A DNA stretch of 64,000 bases from Microvirga sesbaniae. GTDB taxonomy: Bacteria; Pseudomonadota; Alphaproteobacteria; Rhizobiales; Beijerinckiaceae. Below, piece by piece: positions 46,582-55,351 of the stretch (position 1 is its first letter; every line of letters starts with the position of its first letter). Made by a program: the position numbers and the translations under genes. Location of the stretch: NCBI RefSeq assembly GCF_025460805.1, contig NZ_JAMXFJ010000005.1, positions 206,783 through 270,782 on the forward strand. Direction: 5' to 3'. The notes below the pieces were generated by a model. The model had not been told where the DNA came from. It saw nothing but the letters and a program-made list of their open reading frames with translations, and did not search any database.

Positions 46582-48668
46582 GCGATACGGCCTCCCCGCA
46601 TGAAGGCAGTCCCGTCAGGCTGATCCCGAACACCCCCGTGGCCCTGATCGAGATCGACAATCCGCCGGTCAATGCCACGTCTCGGCACGTGCGCTCAGGC
46701 CTGCTCGCCGCAATCCAGGAGGTTGGCCGCAATCCGCAGATCGGGGCCGCGGTGATCGCCTGCGCGGGCCGCACCTTCGTGGCCGGAGCCGACATCCGCG
46801 AGTTCGGCCGGCCTCCGCAGGAACCCCACCTGCCCGACGTCATCAACGCCATCGAGGCCTGCTCCAAGCCGGTCGTCGCCGCCGTTCATGGAACGGCTCT
46901 CGGCGGCGGCTGCGAGATCGCGCTCGCCTGCCATGCCCGTGTGGCCGAGCCAGGTGCGGGCTTCGGCCTGCCGGAGGTGAAGCTCGGACTGGTTCCGGGA
47001 GCCGGCGGCACGCAACGCCTCCCGCGGCTGGTCGGACTGGAAGCCGCCCTCGATCTCGTAACAAGTGGACGAACCGTCAAAGCCGCGGAAGCGCTGCGTC
47101 TCGGCCTCATCGACCAGCTCTCCACCGGGGACCTGCGCCAGGATGCGATGGAACTTGCCCGAGACCTGATCGGTCAGCCGCTGCGACGCACAGGTGAATG
47201 CGCCGTGACTCCGCTCGACGCGGCAACGGCTTCTGCAAAGGTTGCGGACGTTCACAGGAAAGCCAGAGGTGCGCAAGCGCCAGGCAGGGCAGCGGAGCTT
47301 GTGCTCCTGTCCGCAAGCCTGCCGCTGCAAGACGGCATGACGCGGGAACGCGAGACGTTCCTCGAACTGCGCTCGTCCGCACAATCGGCCGCCCTGCGGC
47401 ATGCCTTCTTCGCGGAGCGGGAGGTCACGCGTCTCCCGGATCTCGACTCCATTGAGCCTCGCCCGGTCCAGAAGATCGGGATCGTTGGGGCCGGAACGAT
47501 GGGATCGGGCATTGCCATCGCGTTCGCGGATGCCGGCTTCGACGTGAAGGTCGTCGAGACCAGTGAGCAGGCGCTCGCGGCCGGTCAGGCTCGGATCACG
47601 GATGTCTACGACAAGCAGGTTCAGAGCGGTCGGATCACCGCTGCCGCACGCGACGAGCGCCTCCAGGCTATCGAGTATGAGGTTGGTATCAGCTCCCTGT
47701 CGGATCGGGATCTCGTCATCGAGGCCGTGTTCGAGGATCTGGACGTCAAACGGGCGCTTTTCCGGGATCTCGATGCGATCCTTCCGCCAGGAACCATCCT
47801 GGCAACGAATACCAGTTACCTTGACATCAATCTGATCGCGGCCGTCACCTCCCGGCCGGCCGATGTGGTGGGCCTGCATTTCTTCAGCCCGGCCAACGTG
47901 ATGAAGCTCCTCGAGATCGTGCGGACTGACAGGACGGCGGCCGACGTCGTCGCAACAGGTCTCAGCCTCGCCAAGCGGCTGCGCAAGATCCCCGTCGTGT
48001 GCCGGGTCTGCGACGGCTTCGTGGGCAACCGCATCCTGTCGCGCTACCGCCTCCAGGCGGAGTACCTGCTGGAGGAAGGGGCTCTCCCGCACGAAGTCGA
48101 TGCCGCTCTCGAAGCGTTCGGATTCCCGATGGGCCCGTTCGCCGTCTCCGACCTCGCCGGCCTCGACATCGCCTGGGCGCGGCGCAAGCGGCTGGCGCCG
48201 ACCCGCGATCCGCGCGAGCGCTACGTGGACATCGCCGACCGGCTCTGCGAGGCGGGCCGCTTCGGGCGCAAGACCGGCGCGGGCTGGTATCGCTATGACG
48301 GCGGCAAGCGGGAGGTCGACCCCTTCGTCACCGGGCTCGTCGAGGAGGCCTCGCGGCGGCGCGGGCTGACGCGGCGTTCAATTTCCGCGGACGAGATCCA
48401 ATCCCGCATCCGGGCGGCCATCGTCAACGAAGCCTGCAAGATCCTCGACGAGCGCATCGTCGAGCGTCCGCTCGATGTGGACGTGGTGATGATGCACGGC
48501 TACGGCTATCCGGCCTGGCGCGGCGGTCCCCTGTTCGAGGCCGACAGCGTGGGGCTCAGGCCGATCCTCGACACCGTGAACGAGCGCGCCGAACGGGACG
48601 GGCCCGGATGGGAGCCGGCGGACGGGCTCGTGAGCCGGGCCGCCTCGGGGGCAACGTTCTATCCATAG
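46578..48668 (+). CDS. Enoyl-CoA hydratase / 3-hydroxyacyl-CoA dehydrogenase fusion (FadB/FadJ-like)
   Basis: A 696-residue multifunctional beta-oxidation enzyme. The N-terminal crotonase domain (about 10-190) has TFVAGADIREFG, HGTALGGGCEIALACH and PEVKLGLVPGAGGTQRLP. The 3-hydroxyacyl-CoA dehydrogenase part (about 295-580) has the NAD motif GIVGAGTMGSGIA and HFFSPANVMKLLEIV, followed by a second C-terminal domain. It overlaps paaZ by ATGA, so it probably does the PaaF/PaaH-type hydration and oxidation of the ring-opened product in one chain (inference). No PaaJ thiolase gene is present in the window. Confidence 0.92.
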   Translation: MSDTASPHEGSPVRLIPNTPVALIEIDNPPVNATSRHVRSGLLAAIQEVGRNPQIGAAVIACAGRTFVAGADIREFGRPPQEPHLPDVINAIEACSKPVVAAVHGTALGGGCEIALACHARVAEPGAGFGLPEVKLGLVPGAGGTQRLPRLVGLEAALDLVTSGRTVKAAEALRLGLIDQLSTGDLRQDAMELARDLIGQPLRRTGECAVTPLDAATASAKVADVHRKARGAQAPGRAAELVLLSASLPLQDGMTRERETFLELRSSAQSAALRHAFFAEREVTRLPDLDSIEPRPVQKIGIVGAGTMGSGIAIAFADAGFDVKVVETSEQALAAGQARITDVYDKQVQSGRITAAARDERLQAIEYEVGISSLSDRDLVIEAVFEDLDVKRALFRDLDAILPPGTILATNTSYLDINLIAAVTSRPADVVGLHFFSPANVMKLLEIVRTDRTAADVVATGLSLAKRLRKIPVVCRVCDGFVGNRILSRYRLQAEYLLEEGALPHEVDAALEAFGFPMGPFAVSDLAGLDIAWARRKRLAPTRDPRERYVDIADRLCEAGRFGRKTGAGWYRYDGGKREVDPFVTGLVEEASRRRGLTRRSISADEIQSRIRAAIVNEACKILDERIVERPLDVDVVMMHGYGYPAWRGGPLFEADSVGLRPILDTVNERAERDGPGWEPADGLVSRAASGATFYP

Positions 48669-48705
48669 GCCGAAGCGCCGAACACCATCAGCGGGGGATC
48701 CAAGC

Positions 48706-49125
48706 ATGTTCGATCGAGCCACCGCCGAGGCGATGCTCGCAACCGTCTTCGCCCCCTGGGTGCAGGCGCTCGATCTGTCCATCGAAAGCCTCGGCCCGGA
48801 CGGCGCCGTCCTGCGCATGCGGTTTTCCGAAAAGCTCTGCCGCGACAACGGCGTCGTGTGCGGGCAGGCCCTCATGAGCCTAGCCGACACCGCCATGGTG
48901 TTCGCGGTGTCCTCGGCCGGCGGCGTCTATCGCCCCATGACCACGGTCGACCAGACCATGCATTTTCTCAAGCCGGTGGCGAAGGCCGACGTGCTGGCGG
49001 ACGCACAGGTCGTGCGCCTCGGGCGCACCATGGCGTTCGGAAGCGTGACGCTCACGGCCGACGGCGATGCGCGGCCCGTGGCGATGGCGCAGCTCGCCTA
49101 TGCCCTGCTGGCCGAGGGCAGGTAG
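48706..49125 (+). CDS. PaaI-family hotdog thioesterase
   Basis: A 139-residue hotdog-fold protein with KLCRDNGVVCGQALMSLADT, the PaaI/YigI-type active segment, and TTVDQTMHFLKPVAKADVL. It is shorter than the PaaI at 36228 and more distant from it. It lies 37 bases after the hydratase/dehydrogenase gene at the end of the paaZ operon. It probably hydrolyses an acyl-CoA of the pathway or a by-product, but the substrate is unknown. Confidence 0.87.
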   Translation: MFDRATAEAMLATVFAPWVQALDLSIESLGPDGAVLRMRFSEKLCRDNGVVCGQALMSLADTAMVFAVSSAGGVYRPMTTVDQTMHFLKPVAKADVLADAQVVRLGRTMAFGSVTLTADGDARPVAMAQLAYALLAEGR

Positions 49126-49175
49126 CGGCCCGCCGGTCGTCGGCTTTAAGAGGACGGCTCATCATGGGCTTTCCT

Positions 49176-49275
49176 CCCCGTCATGGCCGGGCTTGTCCCG
49201 GCCATCCCGATCGGAAAAGCGATGTGCCTTACGGATCGGGATCACCGGCAGAAGGCCGGTGATGACGTGAGGCGG
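49176..49275. repeat. REP-like palindromic repeat, family B, copy 1
   Basis: GTCATGGCCGGG pairs with a later CCCGGCCAT across GCTTGT. A second hairpin follows, ATCACCGGCAGAAGGCCGGTGAT, ending in GACGTGAGG. The same CCCCGTCAT...GACGTG frame recurs at 53429-53596. It lies between the thioesterase gene and the convergent lrp gene. Confidence 0.8.
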
Positions 49276-49329
49276 CTGCCCCCGACGGGAGAGTCTCGCA
49301 ATGAAGCCAAGGGTTGAGGAGTCGTCCCG

Positions 49330-49785
49330 TCAAAACGGCAGCGCCACGCTGGTCTTGATCTCCTTCAGGACCACGTTGGTGCGCACGGTGCGGATGCCGG
49401 GCAGACGGAACATGAACTCGTCCAGGAACAGGTTATAGGCGTGCATGTCGCGCACCACGACGCGCAGGTGATAATCGGCGTCGCCCGTGGTGGCGAAGCA
49501 CTCCAGGACTTCGGCGCGGGCCGTGACACGGGAAACGAATTCGTCGACGAACTTGGCGTCGTGCCGCTCCAGCGACACGTGCAGGATCGCCGAGGTGGCG
49601 AACCCGGCCTTCTCCCGGTCGACCAGGGCGGCATAGCCCGTGATCACGCCGGTCTCCTCGAGCGCGCGCACCCGCCGCCAGCAGGCCGAGGTGGACATGC
49701 CTACGTCATCGGCCAGCTGCTGGTTCGTGGTGCGCCCCTCCCTCTGCAGCTGCACGAGGATGTGCTCGTCCTGCTTCTCGATCAT
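49330..49785 (-). CDS. Lrp/AsnC family transcriptional regulator
   Basis: A 151-residue Lrp-type regulator. The N-terminal helix-turn-helix (about 5-55) reads TTNQQLADDVGMSTSACWRR, and the C-terminal RAM ligand-sensing domain (about 65-145) contains FATTGDADYHLRVVVRDM. The ATG at 49785 was chosen as it opens MIEKQDEHIL; the frame to 49881 runs into the promoter. It diverges from the indolepyruvate ferredoxin oxidoreductase gene (163-base gap), so control of that gene by an amino acid is inferred. Confidence 0.92.
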   Translation of the reverse strand: MIEKQDEHILVQLQREGRTTNQQLADDVGMSTSACWRRVRALEETGVITGYAALVDREKAGFATSAILHVSLERHDAKFVDEFVSRVTARAEVLECFATTGDADYHLRVVVRDMHAYNLFLDEFMFRLPGIRTVRTNVVLKEIKTSVALPF

Positions 49786-49947
49786 GGCCGCATCCGCTCC
49801 TGGTAGGCTTTTCCAATCAATGAACCTTTGCCCATCTCTTCTACCACAAAAGGGCGAGCGCACGGAATGAATAGGAAACACCTACCAGACGTTCAGGATT
49901 ATTCTAGACACGCCGGCTGACGGCGCTCCTTTTCCGGGACCAGGCCC

Positions 49948-52900
49948 ATGGACGACGCTTCCTCCCTCGATTCCTACCGCCTCGCCGACCGCTACAGCCG
50001 GGAGAGGGGCCGGGTCTTCCTGACCGGCACCCAGGCGATCGTCCGCATCGTGCTCGACCAGGCGAGGCGCGACAGGGCTGCGGGGCTCGACACCGCCGGC
50101 TTCGTGTCCGGCTACCGCGGGTCGCCCCTCGGCGGCGTCGATCTCGAGCTCTGGCGCGTGAAGGACCAGCTCAAGGAGCACCGGATCGAGTTCCTGCCCG
50201 CCGTCAACGAGGATCTCGCGGCCACCGCCGTCCTCGGATCGCAGCAGGTCGAGACCAATCCCGACCGGCAGGTCCAGGGCGTGTTCGGCCTCTGGTACGG
50301 CAAGGGCCCCGGGGTCGACCGCTCCGGCGACGCGCTCAAGCACGGCAACGCCTATGGCTCCTCGCCCCATGGCGGCGTGCTGGTGATCGCCGGCGACGAC
50401 CATGGCTGCGTGTCCTCGTCGATGCCGCATCAATCCGACGTCGCCTTTATGAGCTGGTTCATGCCGACACTCCATCCGGCGAGCGTCGCCGAATATCTCG
50501 AGTTCGGTGAGTACGGCTATGCGCTGAGCCGGTATTCCGGCATGTGGGTCGGGTTCAAGGCCGTGTCGGAAATCGTGGAATCGGGCGTGTCCGTGGAGCT
50601 GCGGTCGCCGCGCGTGTTCCGCGAGCCCGACTTCGCGCCCCCGCCCGGCGGCCTGCATTACCGCTGGCCGGATCTGCCCGGACCGCAGATCGAGGAACGC
50701 ATGGAGGCGAAGAAGCACGCGGTCTATGCCTTCGCCAAGGCCAACCCCATCGACCGGCGCATCTACGACATTCCGGACGCCTCCTACGGCATCGTCACGG
50801 CCGGCAAGGCCCACCTCGACCTGATGGAGGCGCTGCGCCTCATCGGGCTCGACGAAGCCGCCTGCCGGGCCCACGGTATCGACATCTACAAGGTCGGCAT
50901 GGTCTGGCCCCTCGCCCTGCACGACGCCATGGAGTTCGTGAAGGGCAAGCGCGAGATCCTCGTGATCGAGGAGAAGCGCGGCATCATCGAAAGCCAGTTC
51001 AAGGAGTATTTTTACGATTATCCCGGGTCGAAGCCCGAGCGCATGGTCGGCAAGCACGACGAGACCGGCGAACGGCTCATCCCCTGGACCGGCGAACTCT
51101 CGCCGCGCTTCCTCGCCGGCGTCCTGGCCAAGCGCCTCGATGCGATCTTCCCCGATCTCGGCCTCGCGCAGCGCGCCGCCGCCCTGACGCCGGAGCCGGA
51201 GCGCGTGATCGCCGTTCCGGGCGCCACCCGCACGCCCTATTTCTGCTCCGGCTGCCCGCACAACACCTCGACCCGGGTGCCGGAGGGCTCGAAGGCCCTC
51301 GCCGGCATCGGCTGCCACTTCATGGCGAGCTGGATGGACCGGGAGACCTCGTCGCTGATCCAGATGGGCGGCGAGGGTGTCAACTGGGCGGCCTCATCCA
51401 GGTTCACCGGCCAGGGCCACATCTTCCAGAATCTCGGCGAGGGCACCTATTACCATTCGGGCTCCATGGCGATCCGCCAGGCGATCGCGGCCGGCGCCAA
51501 CATCACCTACAAGATCCTGTTCAACGACGCGGTCGCCATGACGGGCGGCCAGCCGGTCGACGGGCCGGTGAGCGTCCATGCCATCGCGCACAGCGTGCGG
51601 GCGGAGGGCGTGCAGCGCATCGCGCTGGTGTCGGACCAGCCCGAGAAGTTCGACCCGGCGGACCTGCCGAAGGGCGTGACCATCCACCCGCGCGAGGACC
51701 TCGACGCGGTGCAGAAGGAGCTGCGCGACATCCCGGGCGTCACGGTGCTGATCTACGAGCAGACCTGCGCGACCGAGAAGCGCCGTCGCCGCAAGCGCGG
51801 GCAGATGGATGATCCGAAGCGCTTCGCGTACATCAACGACCTCGTCTGCGAAGGCTGTGGCGATTGCTCGGTGGCGTCCAACTGCCTGAGCGTCGAGCCA
51901 AGGGAGACGCCGTTCGGGCGCAAGCGCAAGATCAATCTCTCCACCTGCAACAAGGACTTTTCCTGCCTGGAGGGCTTCTGCCCCAGCTTCGTGACCGTGG
52001 AGGGCGCCACGCGCCGCGCCAGAACCGCGAGCGGCTTCGACGCGGTCACGCGTGCGGCAGGGCTGCCGTCCCCTGCCTTGCCCGATCTCGCGCGGCCCTT
52101 CGACCTGCTGGTCACGGGAGTCGGCGGCACCGGCGTCGTGACCGTCGGGGCGCTCATCAGCATGGCGGCCCATCTCGAAGGACGCGGCGTGTCGGTGCTG
52201 GACTTCACGGGCTTCGCGCAGAAGTTCGGTCCCGTGCTGAGCTATGTGCGCGTCGCGAGCCATCCCGACGCGCTGCACCAGGTGCGCATCGACCAGGGCG
52301 CCGCGGATGCGCTGATCGGCTGCGACCTCGTGGTCAGTTCGTCGCCCAAGGCGTCGGGCACCTATCGCCATGGGACGCGGGCCGTGGTCAACACGGCGGA
52401 AATGCCGACCGGCGACGTGGTGCGCTTCCGGGACGCGGATCTCGCCGGCCGCACGCGGTTGCGCGCCATCGAGCGGGCGATCGGGGACGGGAACCTCGCG
52501 AGCCTCGACGCCAACGCGCTCGCCGAAACGCTGCTCGGCGACACGGTCTACGCCAACGTGATGATGCTGGGCTTTGCCTGGCAGCAGGGCCTGGTGCCGG
52601 TCTCGCTGGAAGCGCTCTCGCGGGCCATCGCGCTCAACGGCGTGAGCGTTGAGCGCAACCGGCAGGCCTTCGCCTGGGGCCGTCTGCTCAGCGCGGAACC
52701 GGATATGGTGCGCCAGGTGGCCGGCGATGCGCCGGACGAGGTCGAGACGCTCGATCAGGTCATCGCGCGGCGGGTCTCGTTTCTGACCGGGTACCAGAAC
52801 GCCGCCTATGCGGCGCGGTTCGAGGCCCTGGTGGCGCGGGTGCGCCGGGCGGAAGGCGCGCTCGGCTCCGAGGCGCTGGCCGACGCGGTCGCCCGCTCGC

Positions 52901-53418
52901 TCTTCAAGCTCATGGCCTACAAGGACGAGTACGAGGTCGCGCGCCTCCACATGGAGACGGGCTTCCTCGACGAGCTGAAGCAGCACTTCGAGGGCGACTT
53001 CACGGTGCATTACCATCTGGCGCCGCCGCTCCTGCCGTCGAAGCACGACGCCCGCGGCCGCCCCAGGAAGCGCAGCTTCGGTCCCTGGATCCAGACGCCC
53101 ATGTCGGTTCTCGCCCGGCTGAAGGGACTGCGCGGCACGCCGTTCGACATCTTCGGCTACACGGTCGAACGGCGCATGGAGCGGGCCCTCATCGGCTGGT
53201 ATGAGGAGCAGGTCGACCGGATCCTCGCCGGTCTCGACCAACGCCGCTTCGCCGATCTTCTGGCGATCGCGAGAGCCCCGATGGACATCCGCGGCTACGG
53301 CCCGGTCAAGGAAGCGGCGATCCATCAGGTGCGGTCCGATGTGGAGCGGTTGTGGGAGCGCGTCGCAAGCGAGCCCGAGATGGTCGACAGCCGCCAGCCC
53401 GAGCCGCTGCGCGCCTGA
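49948..53418 (+). CDS. Indolepyruvate ferredoxin oxidoreductase (fused IorAB-type)
   Basis: A 1156-residue fusion. The N-terminal TPP-type half (about 25-620) contains GYRGSPLGGVDLELW, CSGCPHNTSTRVP and GMGCH-like GIGCHFMASW. A ferredoxin-like segment follows, with CEGCGDCS (about 635) and CNKDFSC. A gamma-type domain (about 710-900) starts DLLVTGVGGTGVVTVGAL, and a C-terminal DUF6537-type region completes it. It decarboxylates aryl 2-oxoacids from Trp, Phe and Tyr to aryl-acetyl-CoA with ferredoxin. From Phe this yields phenylacetyl-CoA, the substrate of the adjacent paa pathway. Confidence 0.94.
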   Translation: MDDASSLDSYRLADRYSRERGRVFLTGTQAIVRIVLDQARRDRAAGLDTAGFVSGYRGSPLGGVDLELWRVKDQLKEHRIEFLPAVNEDLAATAVLGSQQVETNPDRQVQGVFGLWYGKGPGVDRSGDALKHGNAYGSSPHGGVLVIAGDDHGCVSSSMPHQSDVAFMSWFMPTLHPASVAEYLEFGEYGYALSRYSGMWVGFKAVSEIVESGVSVELRSPRVFREPDFAPPPGGLHYRWPDLPGPQIEERMEAKKHAVYAFAKANPIDRRIYDIPDASYGIVTAGKAHLDLMEALRLIGLDEAACRAHGIDIYKVGMVWPLALHDAMEFVKGKREILVIEEKRGIIESQFKEYFYDYPGSKPERMVGKHDETGERLIPWTGELSPRFLAGVLAKRLDAIFPDLGLAQRAAALTPEPERVIAVPGATRTPYFCSGCPHNTSTRVPEGSKALAGIGCHFMASWMDRETSSLIQMGGEGVNWAASSRFTGQGHIFQNLGEGTYYHSGSMAIRQAIAAGANITYKILFNDAVAMTGGQPVDGPVSVHAIAHSVRAEGVQRIALVSDQPEKFDPADLPKGVTIHPREDLDAVQKELRDIPGVTVLIYEQTCATEKRRRRKRGQMDDPKRFAYINDLVCEGCGDCSVASNCLSVEPRETPFGRKRKINLSTCNKDFSCLEGFCPSFVTVEGATRRARTASGFDAVTRAAGLPSPALPDLARPFDLLVTGVGGTGVVTVGALISMAAHLEGRGVSVLDFTGFAQKFGPVLSYVRVASHPDALHQVRIDQGAADALIGCDLVVSSSPKASGTYRHGTRAVVNTAEMPTGDVVRFRDADLAGRTRLRAIERAIGDGNLASLDANALAETLLGDTVYANVMMLGFAWQQGLVPVSLEALSRAIALNGVSVERNRQAFAWGRLLSAEPDMVRQVAGDAPDEVETLDQVIARRVSFLTGYQNAAYAARFEALVARVRRAEGALGSEALADAVARSLFKLMAYKDEYEVARLHMETGFLDELKQHFEGDFTVHYHLAPPLLPSKHDARGRPRKRSFGPWIQTPMSVLARLKGLRGTPFDIFGYTVERRMERALIGWYEEQVDRILAGLDQRRFADLLAIARAPMDIRGYGPVKEAAIHQVRSDVERLWERVASEPEMVDSRQPEPLRA

Positions 53419-53741
53419 GAGACATCCACCCCGTCGTCACCGGTCCCGTGCCGGTCATGACATGGGAGGGTGGCTGCCGACCGGACGACCACCTACCCCG
53501 TCATCACCGGGCTTGTCCCGGTGATCCCGCTTCCGTAGGGCGCCGCGCTTCAAACAATCGGGATGGCCGGCACCAGGCCGGCCATGACGTGGGAGGTGCG
53601 TGGGAGGTGGCGGAACCGGGAGCGTCACGACTGGTGATCCCGATCATGAAAGGCGCGGTGCTCTAACGATCATGAAAGGCGGAACGAGCCCGGCCATGGA
53701 CGGGGAGATGCCGCTCAGACGTCTTTCGGGCCAGGCAGGCC
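53419..53741. other. Intergenic region with REP-like repeats
   Basis: No gene is supported in these 323 bases. Most is family B repeat (53429-53596). To its right is a short direct repeat, GATCATGAAAGGCG, seen twice (about 53643 and 53669). Confidence 0.6.
53429..53596. repeat. REP-like palindromic repeat, family B, copy 2 (double)
   Basis: Two or three units in a row: CCCCGTCGTCACCGG...GTCATGACATGGGAGG, then CCCCGTCATCACCGGGCTTG with partner CCCGGTGAT, then GGATGGCCGGCACCAGG with GCCGGCCATGACGTGGGAGG. The units match the family B copy at 49176-49275. Confidence 0.8.
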
Positions 53742-54155
53742 TCAGGAACCCTGTGCGGCCCTGCCCTGCGGCGTCGCGGCCATGACCCGGGTGAGCGCCG
53801 CCACCAGATCGTCCGGCATGATCGGCTTGTGGAGGAACGTGGCGTTGGGCGGCAGGTCGCCGGGCTCGGGGGCGGTCTTGCCGGAGATCACCAGCACGCC
53901 CACTTCGGGCCAGCCCTGACGGACCAAGCGGGCGAACTCGAAGCCGTCGATGGAGCCCGGCATGTCCACGTCCGTTAGGACGACCGAGATGTCGGGACGG
54001 GACTTCAACATCTCGAAGGCTTCGTCCGCATCCTGCGCCTCGACGACCCAGAACTCGGCCTCCCGCAGGATGTCGACCTGCGTCAGGCGAACGAGCGGCT
54101 CGTCCTCGACCAGGAGGACGACCGGGTGTTTCACGATGCGGCGATGCGGCTTCAT
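53742..54155 (-). CDS. Stand-alone response regulator receiver 1
   Basis: A 137-residue receiver-only protein: acidic pocket LLVEDEPL (17-19 key), phospho-acceptor D62 in LTDVDMPGSIDG, Ser/Thr switch in VLVISGK, and conserved Lys in LHKPIMPDDL. There is no output domain. It is the third of three receiver genes running leftward from 55126. The short GSIDG segment after the phosphorylation site is typical of receivers close to HWE/hybrid kinases in Rhizobiales. Confidence 0.9.
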   Translation of the reverse strand: MKPHRRIVKHPVVLLVEDEPLVRLTQVDILREAEFWVVEAQDADEAFEMLKSRPDISVVLTDVDMPGSIDGFEFARLVRQGWPEVGVLVISGKTAPEPGDLPPNATFLHKPIMPDDLVAALTRVMAATPQGRAAQGS

Positions 54156-54234
54156 GCTCCAGGAAACGGGTCTGTTCCGATCGAGTTCCCTTACGTCACG
54201 TCAGGGTGAGCGTTTCGACGGATCGCGAACATTC

Positions 54235-54657
54235 TCAAGCGCGTCTGGCCTTCGCCGTGAGCTGCCGGATCCGATCGACCACGTCCTGGGACGGATAGGG
54301 CTTCTTCAGCAACGGACCTGCTTCGCAGAGCGTCGCGGCGATATCGGCCGATCGCTCGGCCCCCGAGGTGAGGATCACCTGCGTGCCCGGCTTGTTGGCG
54401 CGGATCCACCGCGCCAGTCCGAAGCCGTCCATGGACCCGGGCATCTCGACGTCGCTGAACACCACGTCGACTGACACTTCGGGAGATTGCAGGATCACCA
54501 ACGCCTCTTCGGCGCTCACCGCCTCATGGACCCGATAGCCGCATTCGCGCAGGTAATCGGCGATGACGAGGCGGATCAGAACCTCGTCCTCCACGACGAG
54601 AACGGTCTGGAGAGGGGAATCGGCCTCGGCCGTGATGTTTGTCGATAGGGTGCTCAC
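54235..54657 (-). CDS. Stand-alone response regulator receiver 2
   Basis: A 140-residue receiver-only protein with VVEDEVLIRL, phospho-acceptor D69 in VFSDVEMPGSMDGF, switch region ILTSGAE and Lys in LKKPYPSQDV. All receiver residues are intact. It is 46 bases after receiver 3 and 79 bases before receiver 1 on the same strand. It may compete with them for phosphate from an unlinked kinase (inference). Confidence 0.9.
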   Translation of the reverse strand: MSTLSTNITAEADSPLQTVLVVEDEVLIRLVIADYLRECGYRVHEAVSAEEALVILQSPEVSVDVVFSDVEMPGSMDGFGLARWIRANKPGTQVILTSGAERSADIAATLCEAGPLLKKPYPSQDVVDRIRQLTAKARRA

Positions 54658-54703
54658 CGCCTCCTAACCGCCGAGCTTTTACCTTTGTTCCACCGGCTCC
54701 TCG

Positions 54704-55126
54704 TCAGCCCGGGCCGGGCCAGTTGAGGCTGCGCATGACGAGGCCGACGACCTGGGAGGCATGATATGGCTTGCGGACCAGAGGGCCGAGATCGCCCAGA
54801 TCCGGGCCGTCCGAACCGGGGGCGGCAGGCCGGTCCTCTTCGGCAGAGGCGATGATGATCCTCATGGCCTTCTGCCGGGCGCCGAGAAGCCGGGCCGTCT
54901 CGGTGCCGTCGTCGGATCCCGGCAGATCGAGAGCGACGAAAAGAAGCTCGACCCGGACGGAATCGAGCACCATGAGGGCCTCCTCGGCCGAGCCCGCCTC
55001 CAGAACCTTGAAGCCCGAGCCGCGCAGTTCGTCGCTGACCAGGCAGCGGACGCGCGCATCGCTTTCGACCACGAGGATAGCGGGGGGTGTCCGGCGTGGA
55101 AGAGCCGTGACGGATCCAGCGTTCAT
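54704..55126 (-). CDS. Stand-alone pseudo-receiver lacking the phospho-acceptor aspartate
   Basis: A 140-residue receiver-fold protein. Aligned with its neighbours, the phosphorylation site reads LLFVALDLPGSDDG, so Ala65 stands where the Asp should be, with Asp67 two residues later. The acidic pocket is ESD (E21, D23) and the Lys in LVRKPYHASQ is kept. It is predicted not to be phosphorylated in the normal way and may act as a constitutive or binding module. The ATG at 55126 was chosen over one further upstream. It is followed by two intact receivers. Confidence 0.85.
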   Translation of the reverse strand: MNAGSVTALPRRTPPAILVVESDARVRCLVSDELRGSGFKVLEAGSAEEALMVLDSVRVELLFVALDLPGSDDGTETARLLGARQKAMRIIIASAEEDRPAAPGSDGPDLGDLGPLVRKPYHASQVVGLVMRSLNWPGPG

Positions 55127-55170
55127 TCTTGCCCCTAACGCGATACAATACGCCGACAACGTGCATGGGC

Positions 55171-55246
55171 CCCAAGGGTTCTCCTGCCCAAGGTCTTTCT
55201 GCCCAAGGTCTTCCTGCCCAAGGTCTTCCTGCTCAAGGGCTCTCCC
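55171..55246. repeat. Tandem 15-base repeat array (about 5 units)
   Basis: The unit CCCAAGGTCTTCCTG is present twice exactly (55202-55216 and 55217-55231), with close variants at 55171-55186, 55187-55201 and 55232-55246. The array sits between the divergent receiver genes starting at 55126 and 55352, so it lies in their 5' regions. Confidence 0.88.
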
Positions 55247-55351
55247 GCGTCAGGCCGGGATCTCGCATCGACTGGCTGGCCTTGGCAGGCGGAACCGTCT
55301 ATCAATGGCCACGTTTCGCTTCTTTGGCCCTCCTCCTGCCCCATCGGTCCC

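Noticed and set aside
51394..53325. A 643-codon minus-strand frame opposite indolepyruvate oxidoreductase
   Set aside because: Antisense shadow caused by high GC third positions; composition is Arg/His/Asp-rich with no domain.
53643..53685. Direct repeat GATCATGAAAGGCG (two copies)
   Set aside because: Too short and isolated to assign a function or element.
55171..55246. Possible CRISPR array
   Set aside because: Units are 15 bases head-to-tail with no spacers and no cas genes, so it is a simple tandem repeat.
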